Part shown: positions 12,066-22,093 of the stretch, piece by piece
How positions within the stretch are numbered: position 1 is the stretch's first letter
Layout of the letters: each line of letters starts with the position of its first letter
NCBI RefSeq assembly: GCF_036884655.1
Contig: NC_088342.1
Location: 14,916,501-14,980,500, forward strand
From: Musa acuminata AAA Group
Taxonomy: Eukaryota; Streptophyta; Magnoliopsida; Zingiberales; Musaceae
DNA length: 64,000 nt
Reading direction: 5' to 3'
Notes under the pieces: generated by a model
The model's database searches: none
What the model was told of the DNA's origin: nothing
Seen by the model: the letters and a program-made list of their open reading frames with translations, nothing else
Made by a program: the position numbers and the translations under genes

Positions 12066-12345
12066 TCCTAATTGAGGCGGTTGCACTGCCTGGCAGAGCT
12101 TGAAGACTGAGCCTCTAGGTGGTGCCACCTCCTGTCAGGGGCAGTTGCACCTCCTGCTAGAGCTCGAAGACCGAGCTCAGGCGGTGCCACCGCCTGACTG
12201 AGGCGGTTGCACCTCCTGCCAAAGCTCGAAGACCGAGCTCAAGCGGTGCCACCGCCTGACTGAGGCGGTTGCACCTCTTGCCAGAGCTCGAAGACTGAGC
12301 TCAGGCGGTGCCATCTCTTAGCTGGGGCGGTTCAATCGCCTGGCA
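12066..12345. repeat. Minisatellite in CopA 3' LTR, unit about 60 bp
   Basis: Units contain GAGGCGGTTGCACCTCCTG, AGAGCTCGAAGACCGAGCTC and GGCGGTGCCACCGCC in order and repeat about four times. The inverted GAGCTC pairs give each unit dyad symmetry. The array lies just upstream of the LTR TATA box in the sense of transcription. Confidence 0.8.
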
Positions 12346-12393
12346 GAAATCAGGGTCCGAATGGGTTGATCCATTCAGCCCAATTTAGGTTTT

Positions 12394-12798
12394 TCAAGGG
12401 CCAAATTGCCCCAAGATTAAGTTAATGGGATCACCTCCCATTTCCAACTTAATCATTGTCCTAACTACGATATTTCCTAAGACATTTACTGTAACTTGCT
12501 CCGGTGAGTCAATCGCTTCTTCTGGCGAGCTTCCGGCGAACTTCCGTCGATCATCCGATGAACCCTCGGTGATGCTCCTGTGGACTTCCGGCAAACTCTT
12601 GGACTTGCGACGATCCACTTGGCGAGTTCCGACGAGCTTCTTTGGCAAGCTCATGGACTTCTCAGATTTGTTCCCGTAGAACCTCCGACGACTGTCCGAA
12701 CTTCCGTCGAACTCTCGAACTCCCAACGTGATCATTGTCTTGATTCTGGTGCAACTCCTGCTGCATATCTTACTTTCATCGTAGTTAATCCTGCACAC
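12394..12798 (-). other. Open frame inside the CopA LTR, Ser/Arg-rich, unknown
   Basis: 134 codons on the sense strand of the element within U3. It is rich in serine and arginine, with motifs such as KSRSLP-like and SDDRRKF. Similar frames lie in the other CopA LTR (20346-19792, starting in flanking DNA) and in the LTRs of soloA, CopF and CopG. They arise from degenerate CTTCCGACGA-type DNA repeats, so coding is doubtful. Confidence 0.3.
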
Positions 12799-12865
12799 TT
12801 ATCTCAACATATAGATTAGATAACAAATGACAATTGACTTCATCATCAAAATCCGAGATTCAACA

Positions 12866-12880
12866 ATCTCCCCTTTTTTG
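12866..12880 (-). other. Polypurine tract of CopA
   Basis: The minus strand reads CAAAAAAGGGGAGAT directly before the LTR terminus TGTTGAATC, the expected priming position. Confidence 0.88.
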
Positions 12881-14016
12881 ATGATGACAATCAATTGATA
12901 ATGGAGTTAACCTTAACTCCCCCTGTCTATATGCCATACTTGAGATAAGTCATTCTTGAATTCAAAACCTTTGAATTCAAGAGACATATTGATAAGTTAA
13001 AATCATTTAAACTTATCAATACTCCCATCATGATTCCCATCATGATGTTTCTCTCTGAAGATGATGTCAAGGCTTGACATTCATTTTCAAATTTTACATT
13101 ACAAGTTTGAATGATGGTAATAGTAGTAATTCATCATATTGTAAGATGTCAACATGTAAAACTGCGAAGTAAGATTTTGATATCATTACATGATGCACAC
13201 ATTTCAAATGTTTTAGCAATTATTGCATTTCATCACATGGTAAGATATCAATACGTAAAATTGCGATGCAAGTTTTTTGTTTGATATCTTGACATGATAC
13301 AAACAAGGCATAGCATAGCATTAATACTCATATATTTCTCTCCCTTTGTCATCAACAAAAAGTGTGGTAATTGTGATACTAGGAGAATAATATAAGCAAA
13401 TTTTGAGCATAAGTGTGATAATTGTTCATGCTTTTACTAGGTTCATGTTATTTTCCAATAGTGAGTGATAGGAAATCAATTATACAAGCATATAAAGGAA
13501 AGCATGATATGTAGATCGCTTTGAGTACTTCTTCCTTTTTATTTGTTATAATCTTTTTGCATGAAGGAGGAAGGCTATTTGTGAGTTTACTTTGAGTGAA
13601 GTTAAAATTGACGAGAGATTAAATCATGCTTCATTTTTACAAGGACCAAGATATGTATGTGAAACAAATCTTTGCAAGTAAAAACACTATCATCCATATT
13701 TCAAGATGGAATTTATAAGCAGGAATCATTTCATCAAATCCATTTCAGAAAAATATTTTTCATATAATAAGTGTATGAGAAAATTCGATTGTTAGGATAC
13801 CAATTGTTAAGTGAATCCGAAAATGAAATTAACACTTTCATGAAGTCGGACAAGACTATGCTATAGATTTTCAAATACAATCATGAAGACAAAACATGCT
13901 TATTGTTATGAAAATTTTTGTATTCAACACATAATTTCCAACATGTTATTTAGGCATGTAATGACAATCAAGTGATTTGATCATTCAATAAAGTCTGAAA
14001 AATAATTTTAACTAGT
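12881..14016 (-). other. CopA non-coding 3' internal region
   Basis: About 1.1 kb between the pol stop and the polypurine tract, AT-rich, with no frame. It holds a second purine-rich motif at 13337-13362 (minus-strand sense TGATGACAAAGGGAGAGA) like those in the gag-only elements. No envelope-like frame is seen. Confidence 0.7.
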
Positions 14017-17004
14017 TTATGTATTCGGACACATCAACATTCCTAATTCTCTTCTTATGAAATCAAATTGTTCTTCACTTAGAGGTTTTGTAAAAACATC
14101 AGCTAGTTGATGTTTAGTATCAATGAACTCTATGATTACATCATGATTAGTAACATGATCTCGTATAAAGTGATGTCTAATATCAATATGTTTTGTTCTT
14201 GAGTGTTGTATAGGATTCTTTGTTAAGCATATTGCACTTGTGTTATCACATTTAATGGGAATATTTTTAAGATGGACTTTATAATCTTCTAAGGTGTTTT
14301 TCATCAATACAACTTGTGCACAGCATGCACTTGCTGCAATATATTCAGCTTCGGTTGTTGATAGTGCAACCGAGTTTTGTTTCTTAGATGACCAGGAAAC
14401 AAGGGCATGTCCTAAAAATTGACATGTTCCTGATGTGCTTTTTCTATCTAGTCTACAGCCAGCAAAGTCCGCATCAGCATAAGCAATTAACTCAAGATTC
14501 TCTGATTTTGGGTACCATAATCCTAGATTTATTGTACCATTAAGATATCTAAGTATTCTTTTAACTGCTTTGAGATGAGATATCTTAGGATTTGATTGAA
14601 ATCTAGCACAAAGTCCTACACTGAACATGATATATGGTCTAGTTGCAGTGAGGTAAAGTAAATTTCCTATCATGCCCCTATAAGTTTTTTGATGGAAGCT
14701 TTCTCCACTTTCATCAATTTCTAACTTAGTGGAGGTGCTCATAGGAGTGTTAATAGCTTTTGAGCTATTCATATTAAACCTTTTTAGCAAATTCATAGCA
14801 TATTTAGTTTGATTAATAAAGATACCATTGCTTAGTTGTTTGATTTGTAAGCCTAAGAAGAATGTTAATTCTCCCATTAAACTCATTTCGAATTCAAGAC
14901 TCATAGTTTTAGCAAAAGATTCACAAAGAGATTCATTCGTAGAACCAAAGATAATATCATCAACATAAATCTGAACAATGAGAAAATAATTTTTAAAATT
15001 CTTGATGAACAATGTAGTATCAACCTTGCCTTTTGTGAAATTATTTTCGATAAGAAAAGAACTAAGTCTCTCATACCAAGCCCTTGGAGCTTGTTTTAAA
15101 CCATAGAGAGCTTTAGTTAATCTAAACACATGATTAGGGAGGCTATTATTTTCAAATCTAGGAGGTTGTTCAACATAGACTTCTTCGGAAATAAAGCCAT
15201 TAAGAAAATCACTTTTAACATCCATTTGAAACAACTTAAAATTATTACTACTAGTGTAGGCAAGGATCATCCTTATGGCTTCTAATCGAGCCATAGGAGC
15301 GAAGGTTTCTTCATAATCGATACATTCTTCTTGGTTGAAACCTTTGGCCACTAATCTAGCATTGTTTCTAACCACGATACCATATTCATCTTGCTTGTTT
15401 CTAAAAACCCATTTAGTACCAATAACTAAATGGTCAGTTGGCCTAGGAACAAGCATCCACACCTCATTTCTCTCAAATTGATTTAATTCATCTTGCATTG
15501 CGATAATCCATGAATCATCTTTCATGGCTTCGTCAACATATTTGGGTTCAATTTGGGAGAGAAAAGCGACGTTGGCACCAAAATTTTTAAGAGAAGAACG
15601 TGTTTGAACCCCCTTTGATGTGTCTCCTAAGATTAGCTCCTTAGGATGAACATCTACATACTTCCAATCCTTGGGTAAGGATGTTTCGGAAGTGGATGCA
15701 TCCAAGTTGCTAGTTGGAGACGGGGTTTCATTTAAATTCAAGGAATCAAAATTAACATCATCATCAAAATCGTTTTTCCTGATTTCGGAAATCTCATTGA
15801 AAACAACATGAATGGATTCTTCAATAATTAAAGTTCTTTTATTGAAGATACGAAAAGCTTTAGAAACCGAAGAATAACCAAGAAAGATTACTTCATCGGA
15901 TTTAGCATCAAATTTTCCTAAGTTATCTTTTTCATTCAAGATAAAACACTTACACCCAAAGACTTTAAAATATGAAACATTGGGTTTTTTGTTGTTCCAT
16001 AACTCATAGGGAGTTTTGGTGAGTAAGGGTCTTACTAGAACTCTATTCAAAATATAGCATGCAGTGTTTATGGCTTCGGCCCAAAAATATTTGGGTAGGC
16101 TATGTTCATTCAACATGGTTCTTGCTATTTCTTGTAAATTTTGATTTTTTCTTTCTACTACTCCATTTTGTTGATGATATCTAGGAGTAGAGAAATTATG
16201 GTTGTATCCATTGAGTTCACAAAATTCTTGGAAATCATGGTTTTGAAATTCACCACCGTGATCACTTCTAATTGACGAAATCATAGAACCCTTTTCATTT
16301 TGAACAAGTTTACAAAACTTGGTAAAATATCTAAAGCATTCATTTTTCTGTTTTAAGAAGTAAGTCCATGTGTATCTGCTATAGTCATCCACAATGACGA
16401 AGGCGTATTTGCTACCTCCTAGGCTTGATGTAGAGATTGGTCCGAACAAGTCCATATGGATCAATTGTAAGGGCCTAGAGGTGCTTATTTGATTCTTAGA
16501 TTTGAAACTACCCTTAATTTGTTTACCTAATTGGCAAGCATCACATACATTATCTTTGATGAACTTGATATGAGGAATTCCTCTTACAAGTTCTTTAGAT
16601 GATATTTGAGTGATTAGTTTCATGCTAGCATGACCTAATCTTCTATGCCATAGCCAAGCATCCTCATTCAAAACCGAAAAACATATTTCATTACACAAAT
16701 CATTGATGTCAATAGTGTATACGTTATTTTGCTTTAATGCAAACATAGACGTGTTTTTGTGTGGTTTTTCAATGATGTAATCATTAGATTCGAATCTGAC
16801 AATATATCCTTTATCACATAATTGACTAATGCTCAAGAGGTTATGTTTTAAACCATCAACTAACAAAACATCTTCAATAAAAAAGTTGGATTTGTTACCT
16901 ATGGTTCCTTTGCCAATGATTTTACCCTTGTTGTTGTCTCCGAAGGTGACATAGCCTTCGTCTATGCTAGTGAGCTTAGAGAATTGAGATGGATCTCTGG
17001 TCAT
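14017..17004 (-). CDS. CopA pol: integrase, reverse transcriptase and RNase H (995 codons)
   Basis: An intact frame whose first ATG falls within the protease motif DSGCSRHMT, so the natural frame begins further upstream and follows a TAG at 17070-17068. Visible parts: protease remainder (residues 1-80); HHCC zinc finger H120, H125, C154, C157; integrase core D185, D248, E284 with 35 residues between the last two; reverse transcriptase with D595 and the YVDD motif at 680-683; RNase H with YADAD at 842-846, TEAEY at 884-888, CDN at 919-921. The order integrase before reverse transcriptase is diagnostic of Copia. The motif after D595 reads VKSDFLNG, where VKTAFLNG is common. No stop interrupts the frame, so insertion is likely fairly recent. 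Confidence 0.95.
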   Translation of the reverse strand: MTRDPSQFSKLTSIDEGYVTFGDNNKGKIIGKGTIGNKSNFFIEDVLLVDGLKHNLLSISQLCDKGYIVRFESNDYIIEKPHKNTSMFALKQNNVYTIDINDLCNEICFSVLNEDAWLWHRRLGHASMKLITQISSKELVRGIPHIKFIKDNVCDACQLGKQIKGSFKSKNQISTSRPLQLIHMDLFGPISTSSLGGSKYAFVIVDDYSRYTWTYFLKQKNECFRYFTKFCKLVQNEKGSMISSIRSDHGGEFQNHDFQEFCELNGYNHNFSTPRYHQQNGVVERKNQNLQEIARTMLNEHSLPKYFWAEAINTACYILNRVLVRPLLTKTPYELWNNKKPNVSYFKVFGCKCFILNEKDNLGKFDAKSDEVIFLGYSSVSKAFRIFNKRTLIIEESIHVVFNEISEIRKNDFDDDVNFDSLNLNETPSPTSNLDASTSETSLPKDWKYVDVHPKELILGDTSKGVQTRSSLKNFGANVAFLSQIEPKYVDEAMKDDSWIIAMQDELNQFERNEVWMLVPRPTDHLVIGTKWVFRNKQDEYGIVVRNNARLVAKGFNQEECIDYEETFAPMARLEAIRMILAYTSSNNFKLFQMDVKSDFLNGFISEEVYVEQPPRFENNSLPNHVFRLTKALYGLKQAPRAWYERLSSFLIENNFTKGKVDTTLFIKNFKNYFLIVQIYVDDIIFGSTNESLCESFAKTMSLEFEMSLMGELTFFLGLQIKQLSNGIFINQTKYAMNLLKRFNMNSSKAINTPMSTSTKLEIDESGESFHQKTYRGMIGNLLYLTATRPYIMFSVGLCARFQSNPKISHLKAVKRILRYLNGTINLGLWYPKSENLELIAYADADFAGCRLDRKSTSGTCQFLGHALVSWSSKKQNSVALSTTEAEYIAASACCAQVVLMKNTLEDYKVHLKNIPIKCDNTSAICLTKNPIQHSRTKHIDIRHHFIRDHVTNHDVIIEFIDTKHQLADVFTKPLSEEQFDFIRRELGMLMCPNT

Positions 17005-17067
17005 ATGCCTTGAACATCCACTATCAAGGTACCATCTCTTGCTCCTAGCTTGTGATGGTATAGGTTT

Positions 17068-17430
17068 CTACAAGAAAGGATGATCTTTAGGTACCCATTT
17101 GCTTTTGGGTGCCTCAAAAATAGATCTACATTGTTTATCATGTTGCATAGAATTTATCATGGTTCCTTTAGGAACCCAAATTAATTTGTTCGGACTAATT
17201 TTCTTGAATGGACAATAATGCGTTTTGTGTCCAAGTTTGCAACAAAAGTTGCATTTGCTTTGGTGTCGAACATGTAAGATAGGGCCTTTTATGAAGGTGG
17301 TTGGATTTTGGTGAGGACTTCTCACAAATCCGATTCCACTTCTTTTGGGAACGTGACCCTTGTTTGCAAGGGTCATGTTCAAAGACTTGCTACCAACCTC
17401 GAATTTCTTCAAGGTGTCTTTAAGTAGCAA
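17068..17430 (-). pseudogene. CopA distal gag, ending at a TAG before protease
   Basis: A 120-codon frame with a C-x2-C-x4-H-x4-C finger (CNFCCKLGHKTHYC) followed by WVPKGT and KWVPKDHPFL. It ends in TAG at 17070-17068. The codons after the TAG stay in frame with pol and read through to the protease motif YLDSGCSRHMT, so a single stop separates this part from pol. It is out of frame with the N-terminal gag at 18652, owing to a frameshift near 17530. Confidence 0.75.
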
Positions 17431-17821
17431 GTTTTCCTTTTGGAGAATTTCTAGATCATGGCATTTTATGCATGAACCTAAACTATCATGATATTCAGTT
17501 TTTAACTTATCAAAATTACAAGTAAAACTATCATGCTCCGTTTTTTAGCAATTTGTATTTTCTACTAATAATCTTGCATTCATCAAACAAGTCATGGAAG
17601 GCATTCAATAATTCATCAAATGATAAATCTGCATCTATTAAATTCGTTACCTCCTCCCCGATGGCCATTAAGGCGTAATGAGCAACTTGCTCGGTGTTGG
17701 ACTCCTCTTCTTCGGACGCGCTCGAGTCATCCCACGTTGCTTTGAGCGCCTTCTTCTTTGATGTTCTATTTTTGACTTGGGGACAATCACTCTTGTAGTG
17801 TCATAGCTTTTTGCACTCATA

Positions 17822-18652
17822 TCAAATAACTTGGTCCTTCTTGGGTTCAAATTTATTTTTTATTTCTTTCTTAAACTTATTTCTTCTAATGAATTTTTTA
17901 AATTTTCTTGTTAGAAGTGCCAAGTCATCATCACAGTCCTCATCACTTGAGTTTTCTCTCAAGTGGTCTTCTGAAGTTCTAAGTGCCATATCCTTCCTGT
18001 TCTTTGGAAGGATGTCTTCTTGCTCTTCATGAGCTTTGCAAGTCATCTCGTAGGTCATTAATGACCCGATTAGTTCTTCTAGAGGGAAGTTGTTTAGATC
18101 TTTCGCCTCTTGAATAGCAGTGACTTTAGGATCCCAACTCTTAGGAAGGGATCTTAGAATCTTATTTACGAGCTCAAAATCCGAAAAACTTTTTTCGGGT
18201 CCTTTTAGACCGTTGACGATATCCGTGAAACAGGTAAACATGTCGCCAATAGTCTCACTCGGTTTCATCCGGAAAAGTTCGAAAGAATGTATCAAAAGAT
18301 TGATTTTTGACTCTTTCACTCTACTTGTGCCTTCATGAGTTACTTCGAGTGTGTGCCAAATATCAAATGCAGTTTCACAAACCGAAACACGGTTGAACTC
18401 ATTTTTATCAAGCACACAAAATAAGTCATTCATAGCCTTTGCATTAAGAGCGAAAGCCTTCTTCTCCAATTCATTCCAATCGATCATTGGAAGAGAAGAC
18501 TTCGAAAATCCATTTTCGACAAGATTCCAAAGTTCAAAATCCATAGAAATAAGAAAGATCCTCATTCGGGTCTTCCAATAGGTGTAGTCTGCCCCATTGA
18601 ACATGGGTGGACGTGTAATAGAATGGCCCTCTTGGTTTCCGGCGTATGCCAT
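17822..18652 (-). CDS. CopA N-terminal gag (276 codons, truncated by stops)
   Basis: Starts MAYAGNQEGHSITRP, the usual start of this gag type, 37 bases inside the primer-binding site. The N-terminal DUF4219/UBN2-like domain includes DYTYWKTRMRIFL near residue 25 and continues through KINLLIHSFELFRMKPSE. The frame stops at 17824-17822 with TGA exactly where the first cysteine of a zinc knuckle should be. A second TGA at 17803-17801 replaces the glycine of the knuckle. The remaining residues (YECKKL-HYKSDCP) show the knuckle was once present. The protein would form particles poorly without it, if it forms any. Confidence 0.85.
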   Translation of the reverse strand: MAYAGNQEGHSITRPPMFNGADYTYWKTRMRIFLISMDFELWNLVENGFSKSSLPMIDWNELEKKAFALNAKAMNDLFCVLDKNEFNRVSVCETAFDIWHTLEVTHEGTSRVKESKINLLIHSFELFRMKPSETIGDMFTCFTDIVNGLKGPEKSFSDFELVNKILRSLPKSWDPKVTAIQEAKDLNNFPLEELIGSLMTYEMTCKAHEEQEDILPKNRKDMALRTSEDHLRENSSDEDCDDDLALLTRKFKKFIRRNKFKKEIKNKFEPKKDQVI

Positions 18653-18688
18653 CTCTCTTGGGTTTTAATCTATTTGAGAGTTAACCCC

Positions 18689-18700
18689 GCTCTGATACCA
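18689..18700 (-). other. Primer-binding site of CopA
   Basis: The minus strand reads TGGTATCAGAGC, complementary to initiator-Met tRNA, two bases inside the 5' LTR. Confidence 0.9.
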
Positions 18701-19381
18701 ATTGTTAGGATCAAGAGCACTAAGAGGGGGGGGGGGGGTGAATTAGTGCAGTGGAAAACTTTCGACGATTAAAAAGGTGTTCGTACGATAAAAGCGATTT
18801 CGGTAGAAAAGCCGATTCGTAAATCTCTTTAACTTGTAATCAAGCGAGATGTAGTTAAAGGAAATCTATGAGAGCAGTTTGCAGTTATGATGAAAGTTAA
18901 AATGTAAGCGCAAACTGAAATATGATTTTCGTACGATAAATCTGATTTACGTCTAAACGCTGATTCGGAAAATACTGAACTTTAAAACACGATCGTAAAT
19001 GTGCAGAAGGCAGTAAGCTATTGAGGAGGTTTGCAGTAAGGATAAGATGCTCAAAGTAAATGCAAACCGAGATTTAGAGTGGTTCGATCAATCTTGTCCT
19101 ACATCCACTTTTGGCTTCCTCTACCGACGAGGTCACCGACGTCTACTAGAGGCCTTCCTTCAATAGGCGAAGGCCAACCACCCTTTTACAGTTTCACTCC
19201 TTTTGACGGGCTTAGGAGACAACCCATATAGAATTTTCTTTCCTCTCTTTAAAGATCAAAACTTGGAAGAAAAGAGGGAGAAGAACTTTTGGCCTTTACA
19301 ACAATTTTGAGCTCTAAAAATCATAGAATAAGATCAGGATTTCAGTGTGTTTTTGGTGCTCTTTTAGTGCTGAAAGGGTGG

Positions 19382-19393
19382 GATATTTATAGG
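19382..19393 (-). promoter_or_regulatory. TATA-like promoter of the CopA 5' LTR
   Basis: The minus strand reads GGCCTATAAATATCC. The same GGCCTATAAATAC-like box occurs at the matching place in the other LTRs (for example 42074-42085 and 49621-49635). The GC-rich repeats lie immediately upstream. Confidence 0.65.
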
Positions 19394-19449
19394 CCCCAAC
19401 CCAGTTTGAATTTCGAGCTCAAAACTGTCAATTCCCAGAATTCCGGGAT

Positions 19450-19745
19450 CTAACGATTGCACCTCCTGACTGAGGCGGTTGCACCGCCTGGCAGAGCTCA
19501 AAGACTAAGCCTCTGGGCGGTGCCACCTCCTATCAGGGGTGGTTGCACCTCCTGCCAGAGCTCGAAGACCGAGCTCAGGCGGTGCCACCGCCTAACTGAG
19601 GTGGTTGCACCTCTTGCCAGAGCTCGAAGATCGAGCTTAGGCGGTGCCACCGCCTGACTGAGGTGGTTGCACCTCCTACCAGAGCTCGAAGATCGAGCTC
19701 AGGCGGTGCCACCTCCTGGCTGGGGCGGTTCAACCGCCTGGTAGA
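19450..19745. repeat. Minisatellite in CopA 5' LTR, unit about 60 bp
   Basis: Same units as at 12066-12345, with GAGCTCGAAGA-TCGAGCTC dyads and GGCGGTGCCACC motifs. Unit number appears similar and substitutions differ between copies. Confidence 0.8.
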
Positions 19746-20263
19746 AATCAGGGTCCGAATAGGTTGATCCATTTGGCCCAATTTAGGTTTTTCAGGGGCC
19801 CAATTGCCCCAAGATTAAGTTAATGGGATCACCTCCCATTTCCAACTTAATCATTGTGCTAACTACGATATTTCCTAAGACATTTACTGCAACTTGCTCC
19901 GGTGCGTCAATCGCTTCTTCCGGCGAGCTTCCGACGAACTTCCGTCGATCATCCGATGAACCCTCGGTGATGCTCCTGCGGACTTCCGGCAAACTCCTGG
20001 ACTTGCGACGATCCACTTGGCGAGTTCCGACGAGCTTCTTTGGCAAGCTTATGGACTTCTCGGATTTGTTCTCGCAGAACCTCCGACGACTGTCCGAACT
20101 TCCGTCAAACTCTCGAACTCCCAACGTGATCATTGTCTTGATTCCGGTGCAACTCCTGCTGCATATCTTACTTTTATCGTAGTTAATCCTGCACACTAAT
20201 CTCAACATATAGATTAGATAACAAATGACAATTGACTTCATCATCAAAATCTGAGATTCAACA

Positions 20264-21591
20264 AGGAGAACAGAATCGGTGCAAACCCTACAACGTGATG
20301 GCAGAGGCCATGCATGGGAGTTGCAGTCTGTCTTTCCATCGACCAAACAGACTACTTGGAGAACACAGAGGTGTTGAAGCAGGGGGTCGAAAGGGGCGAG
20401 GAAGCGACGACGAGTCTAGAGGGACTTAGCCACCCAAAATCAAGCTTCAGTTAGAATGGAGGTGGACTCAGAGGAGTGCTACAGAGACATATCTATTGAT
20501 TGTGAAGAAAAGGGATGCAGATGCGAGGCGACGGATAGTAGTGCCATGGGCATGGCAGCGCCATGGTACCGCAGAGGCGGGACTTCCGTGAAAGTCATTG
20601 ATCCCTTGCTCTCATGGAGGGAGAGCACTTGGTCGTGAAAGGGGCCGAGGAGGTGGAGAATGCAGAGGCAATCTCCAAGTACCGAGACAAGGCTGAAGGG
20701 CAGAGGCCGAAGAACTTCGTAAGACCGGTGTCAATGTGCTTCTCATCAAAATAGCCAAAAGTGAAGGACTTCGGGTCATGCAAGAGTGCATAACCAAGGA
20801 ACGAAGCAGGCAGTATGCGGTGCTGTACCTTTGCTACTCAGTGGAGTAGGCGGCAAGGTTGATGGAGAAGACGGTACAATCCCAGAGGCGACCAAACCTA
20901 TGAGAGAATTACTCCAAGTTGGGGTGGAAACTTCCTGCATTCCAGAAGTTCGATGGCATTGAGAAGGTGAATCACAATAACTAACTCAACGCAAGGAGTG
21001 CAAACACTTCAAGTGCTTCAGAAGTGTGAGCAAAAAGCAGGCGAAGGCTAGTAACCAGCTCGATGCATGGAGTACAAGCTGGAGGAGGCGGGCGAAGTCA
21101 AGTAACCTTTGCCTTCTCAACCCTTAAGAGAATGGGCGAAACCGAGTACCCCAATTCTCTTATCTATCCAGCAGAGGAGCTCTTCACAAGTTCAAAGACC
21201 CTTCGAAGATAATGGAAGACAATAGTTGTCAAATCCTCACCAACTGTGATCAGTGCTAATGAGAGTAGATTGTCCGTTTCATTTCCTAACGAAATGCTAA
21301 TCGAAAGCGGAAGTGATGCGAACCTACTTGGATGTGACAACTAAGTGAAAGAAGAGTCAATGAGCAAATTTTGTGGAGGAAGGACCCAAAAATTCAGAAG
21401 TTTGTGAGACGATGCTCGTTAAAAGCTCCAATAAGCATCCACCCAGTTCAACAACATGAGGCATTTGAGAGACTGGCGCAGTAAGGATGGTCTTTTCTTT
21501 CATATGGCAGATCCGCAGGAATCAACAAGGATCAACACAACTTAGCCAACCCCACACCAGAGTTAGAGTCATTGGTGAGTTAAAACAGCAT
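20264..21591 (+). mobile_element. LardP (third segment), 3' end lost
   Basis: Continues the reverse-complement match to LardM from about 6576 down to about 5248. It stops at GCATGGTG against the microsatellite at 21592. About 166 bp of interior and the whole 3' LTR are missing compared with LardM. Confidence 0.85.
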
Positions 21592-21599
21592 GGTGTATA

Positions 21600-21634
<35 letters not shown>

Positions 21635-22034
21635 GTATATGTATATATATACATATATACATATATATATACATATATACATATATATATACATATATAC
21701 ATATATACATATATATACATATATACATACATATATACATACATACATACATATATACATACATACATACATATATACATACATACATACATATATACAT
21801 ACATACATACATATATACATACATACATACATATATACATACATACATACATATATACATACATACATACATATATACATATATACATATATACATATAT
21901 ACATATATACATATATACATATATACATATATACATATATACATATATACATATATACATATATACATATATACATATATACATATATACATATATACAT
22001 ATATACATATATACATATATACATATATACATAT

Positions 22035-22091
<57 letters not shown>
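21592..22091. repeat. Long AT/ATAC compound microsatellite (about 500 bp)
   Basis: (TA)n at both edges, a block with a 20-bp unit of three ACATs plus ATATAT (about 21728-21875), and a block with the 8-bp unit ACATATAT (about 21875-22047). It gives long open frames of Tyr/Ile/Thr/His on both strands that are not genes. Confidence 0.95.

Positions 22092-22093
<2 letters not shown>

Larger units (their letters stand above)
11300..12865 (-). repeat. CopA 3' LTR (1,566 bp)
   Basis: It contains a poly-G tract near 11324-11340, a TATA-like site at 11985-11996 (minus-strand sense), a minisatellite at 12066-12345 and a serine/arginine-rich open frame at 12798-12394. It ends at the polypurine tract. 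Confidence 0.92.
11300..20263 (-). mobile_element. CopA: near-complete Ty1/Copia element (SIRE-like) nested in LardP
   Basis: An 8,964-bp element on the minus strand. The LTRs are 1,566 and 1,561 bp and start and end TGTTAGG...TTCAACA on the plus strand. A primer-binding site lies at 18689-18700 and a polypurine tract at 12866-12880. The flanks are AGGTG (11295-11299) and AGGAG (20264-20268); the uninterrupted site in LardM reads AGGAG, so this is a 5-bp target duplication with one later change. Coding order is gag, protease, integrase, reverse transcriptase, RNase H, which defines Copia. SIRE lineage is inferred from long LTRs and the style of gag and pol. Gag is broken, so the copy is probably not autonomous now. 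Confidence 0.93.
18703..20263 (-). repeat. CopA 5' LTR (1,561 bp)
   Basis: Same modules as the 3' LTR in the same order: poly-G at about 18726-18738, TATA-like site at 19382-19393, minisatellite at 19450-19745, Ser/Arg-rich frame and the terminus TTCAACA. The two LTRs look very alike by eye. Confidence 0.92.

Noticed and set aside
12010..12345. CRISPR-like or satellite array from regularly spaced GGCGGT motifs
   Set aside because: Units are contiguous tandem copies inside an LTR with no unique spacers, in plant DNA.
17811..18581. Plus-strand frames opposite CopA gag
   Set aside because: Antisense shadows of a real gag frame, rich in Ser/Phe/Leu as expected from reverse reading of Lys/Glu-rich sequence.
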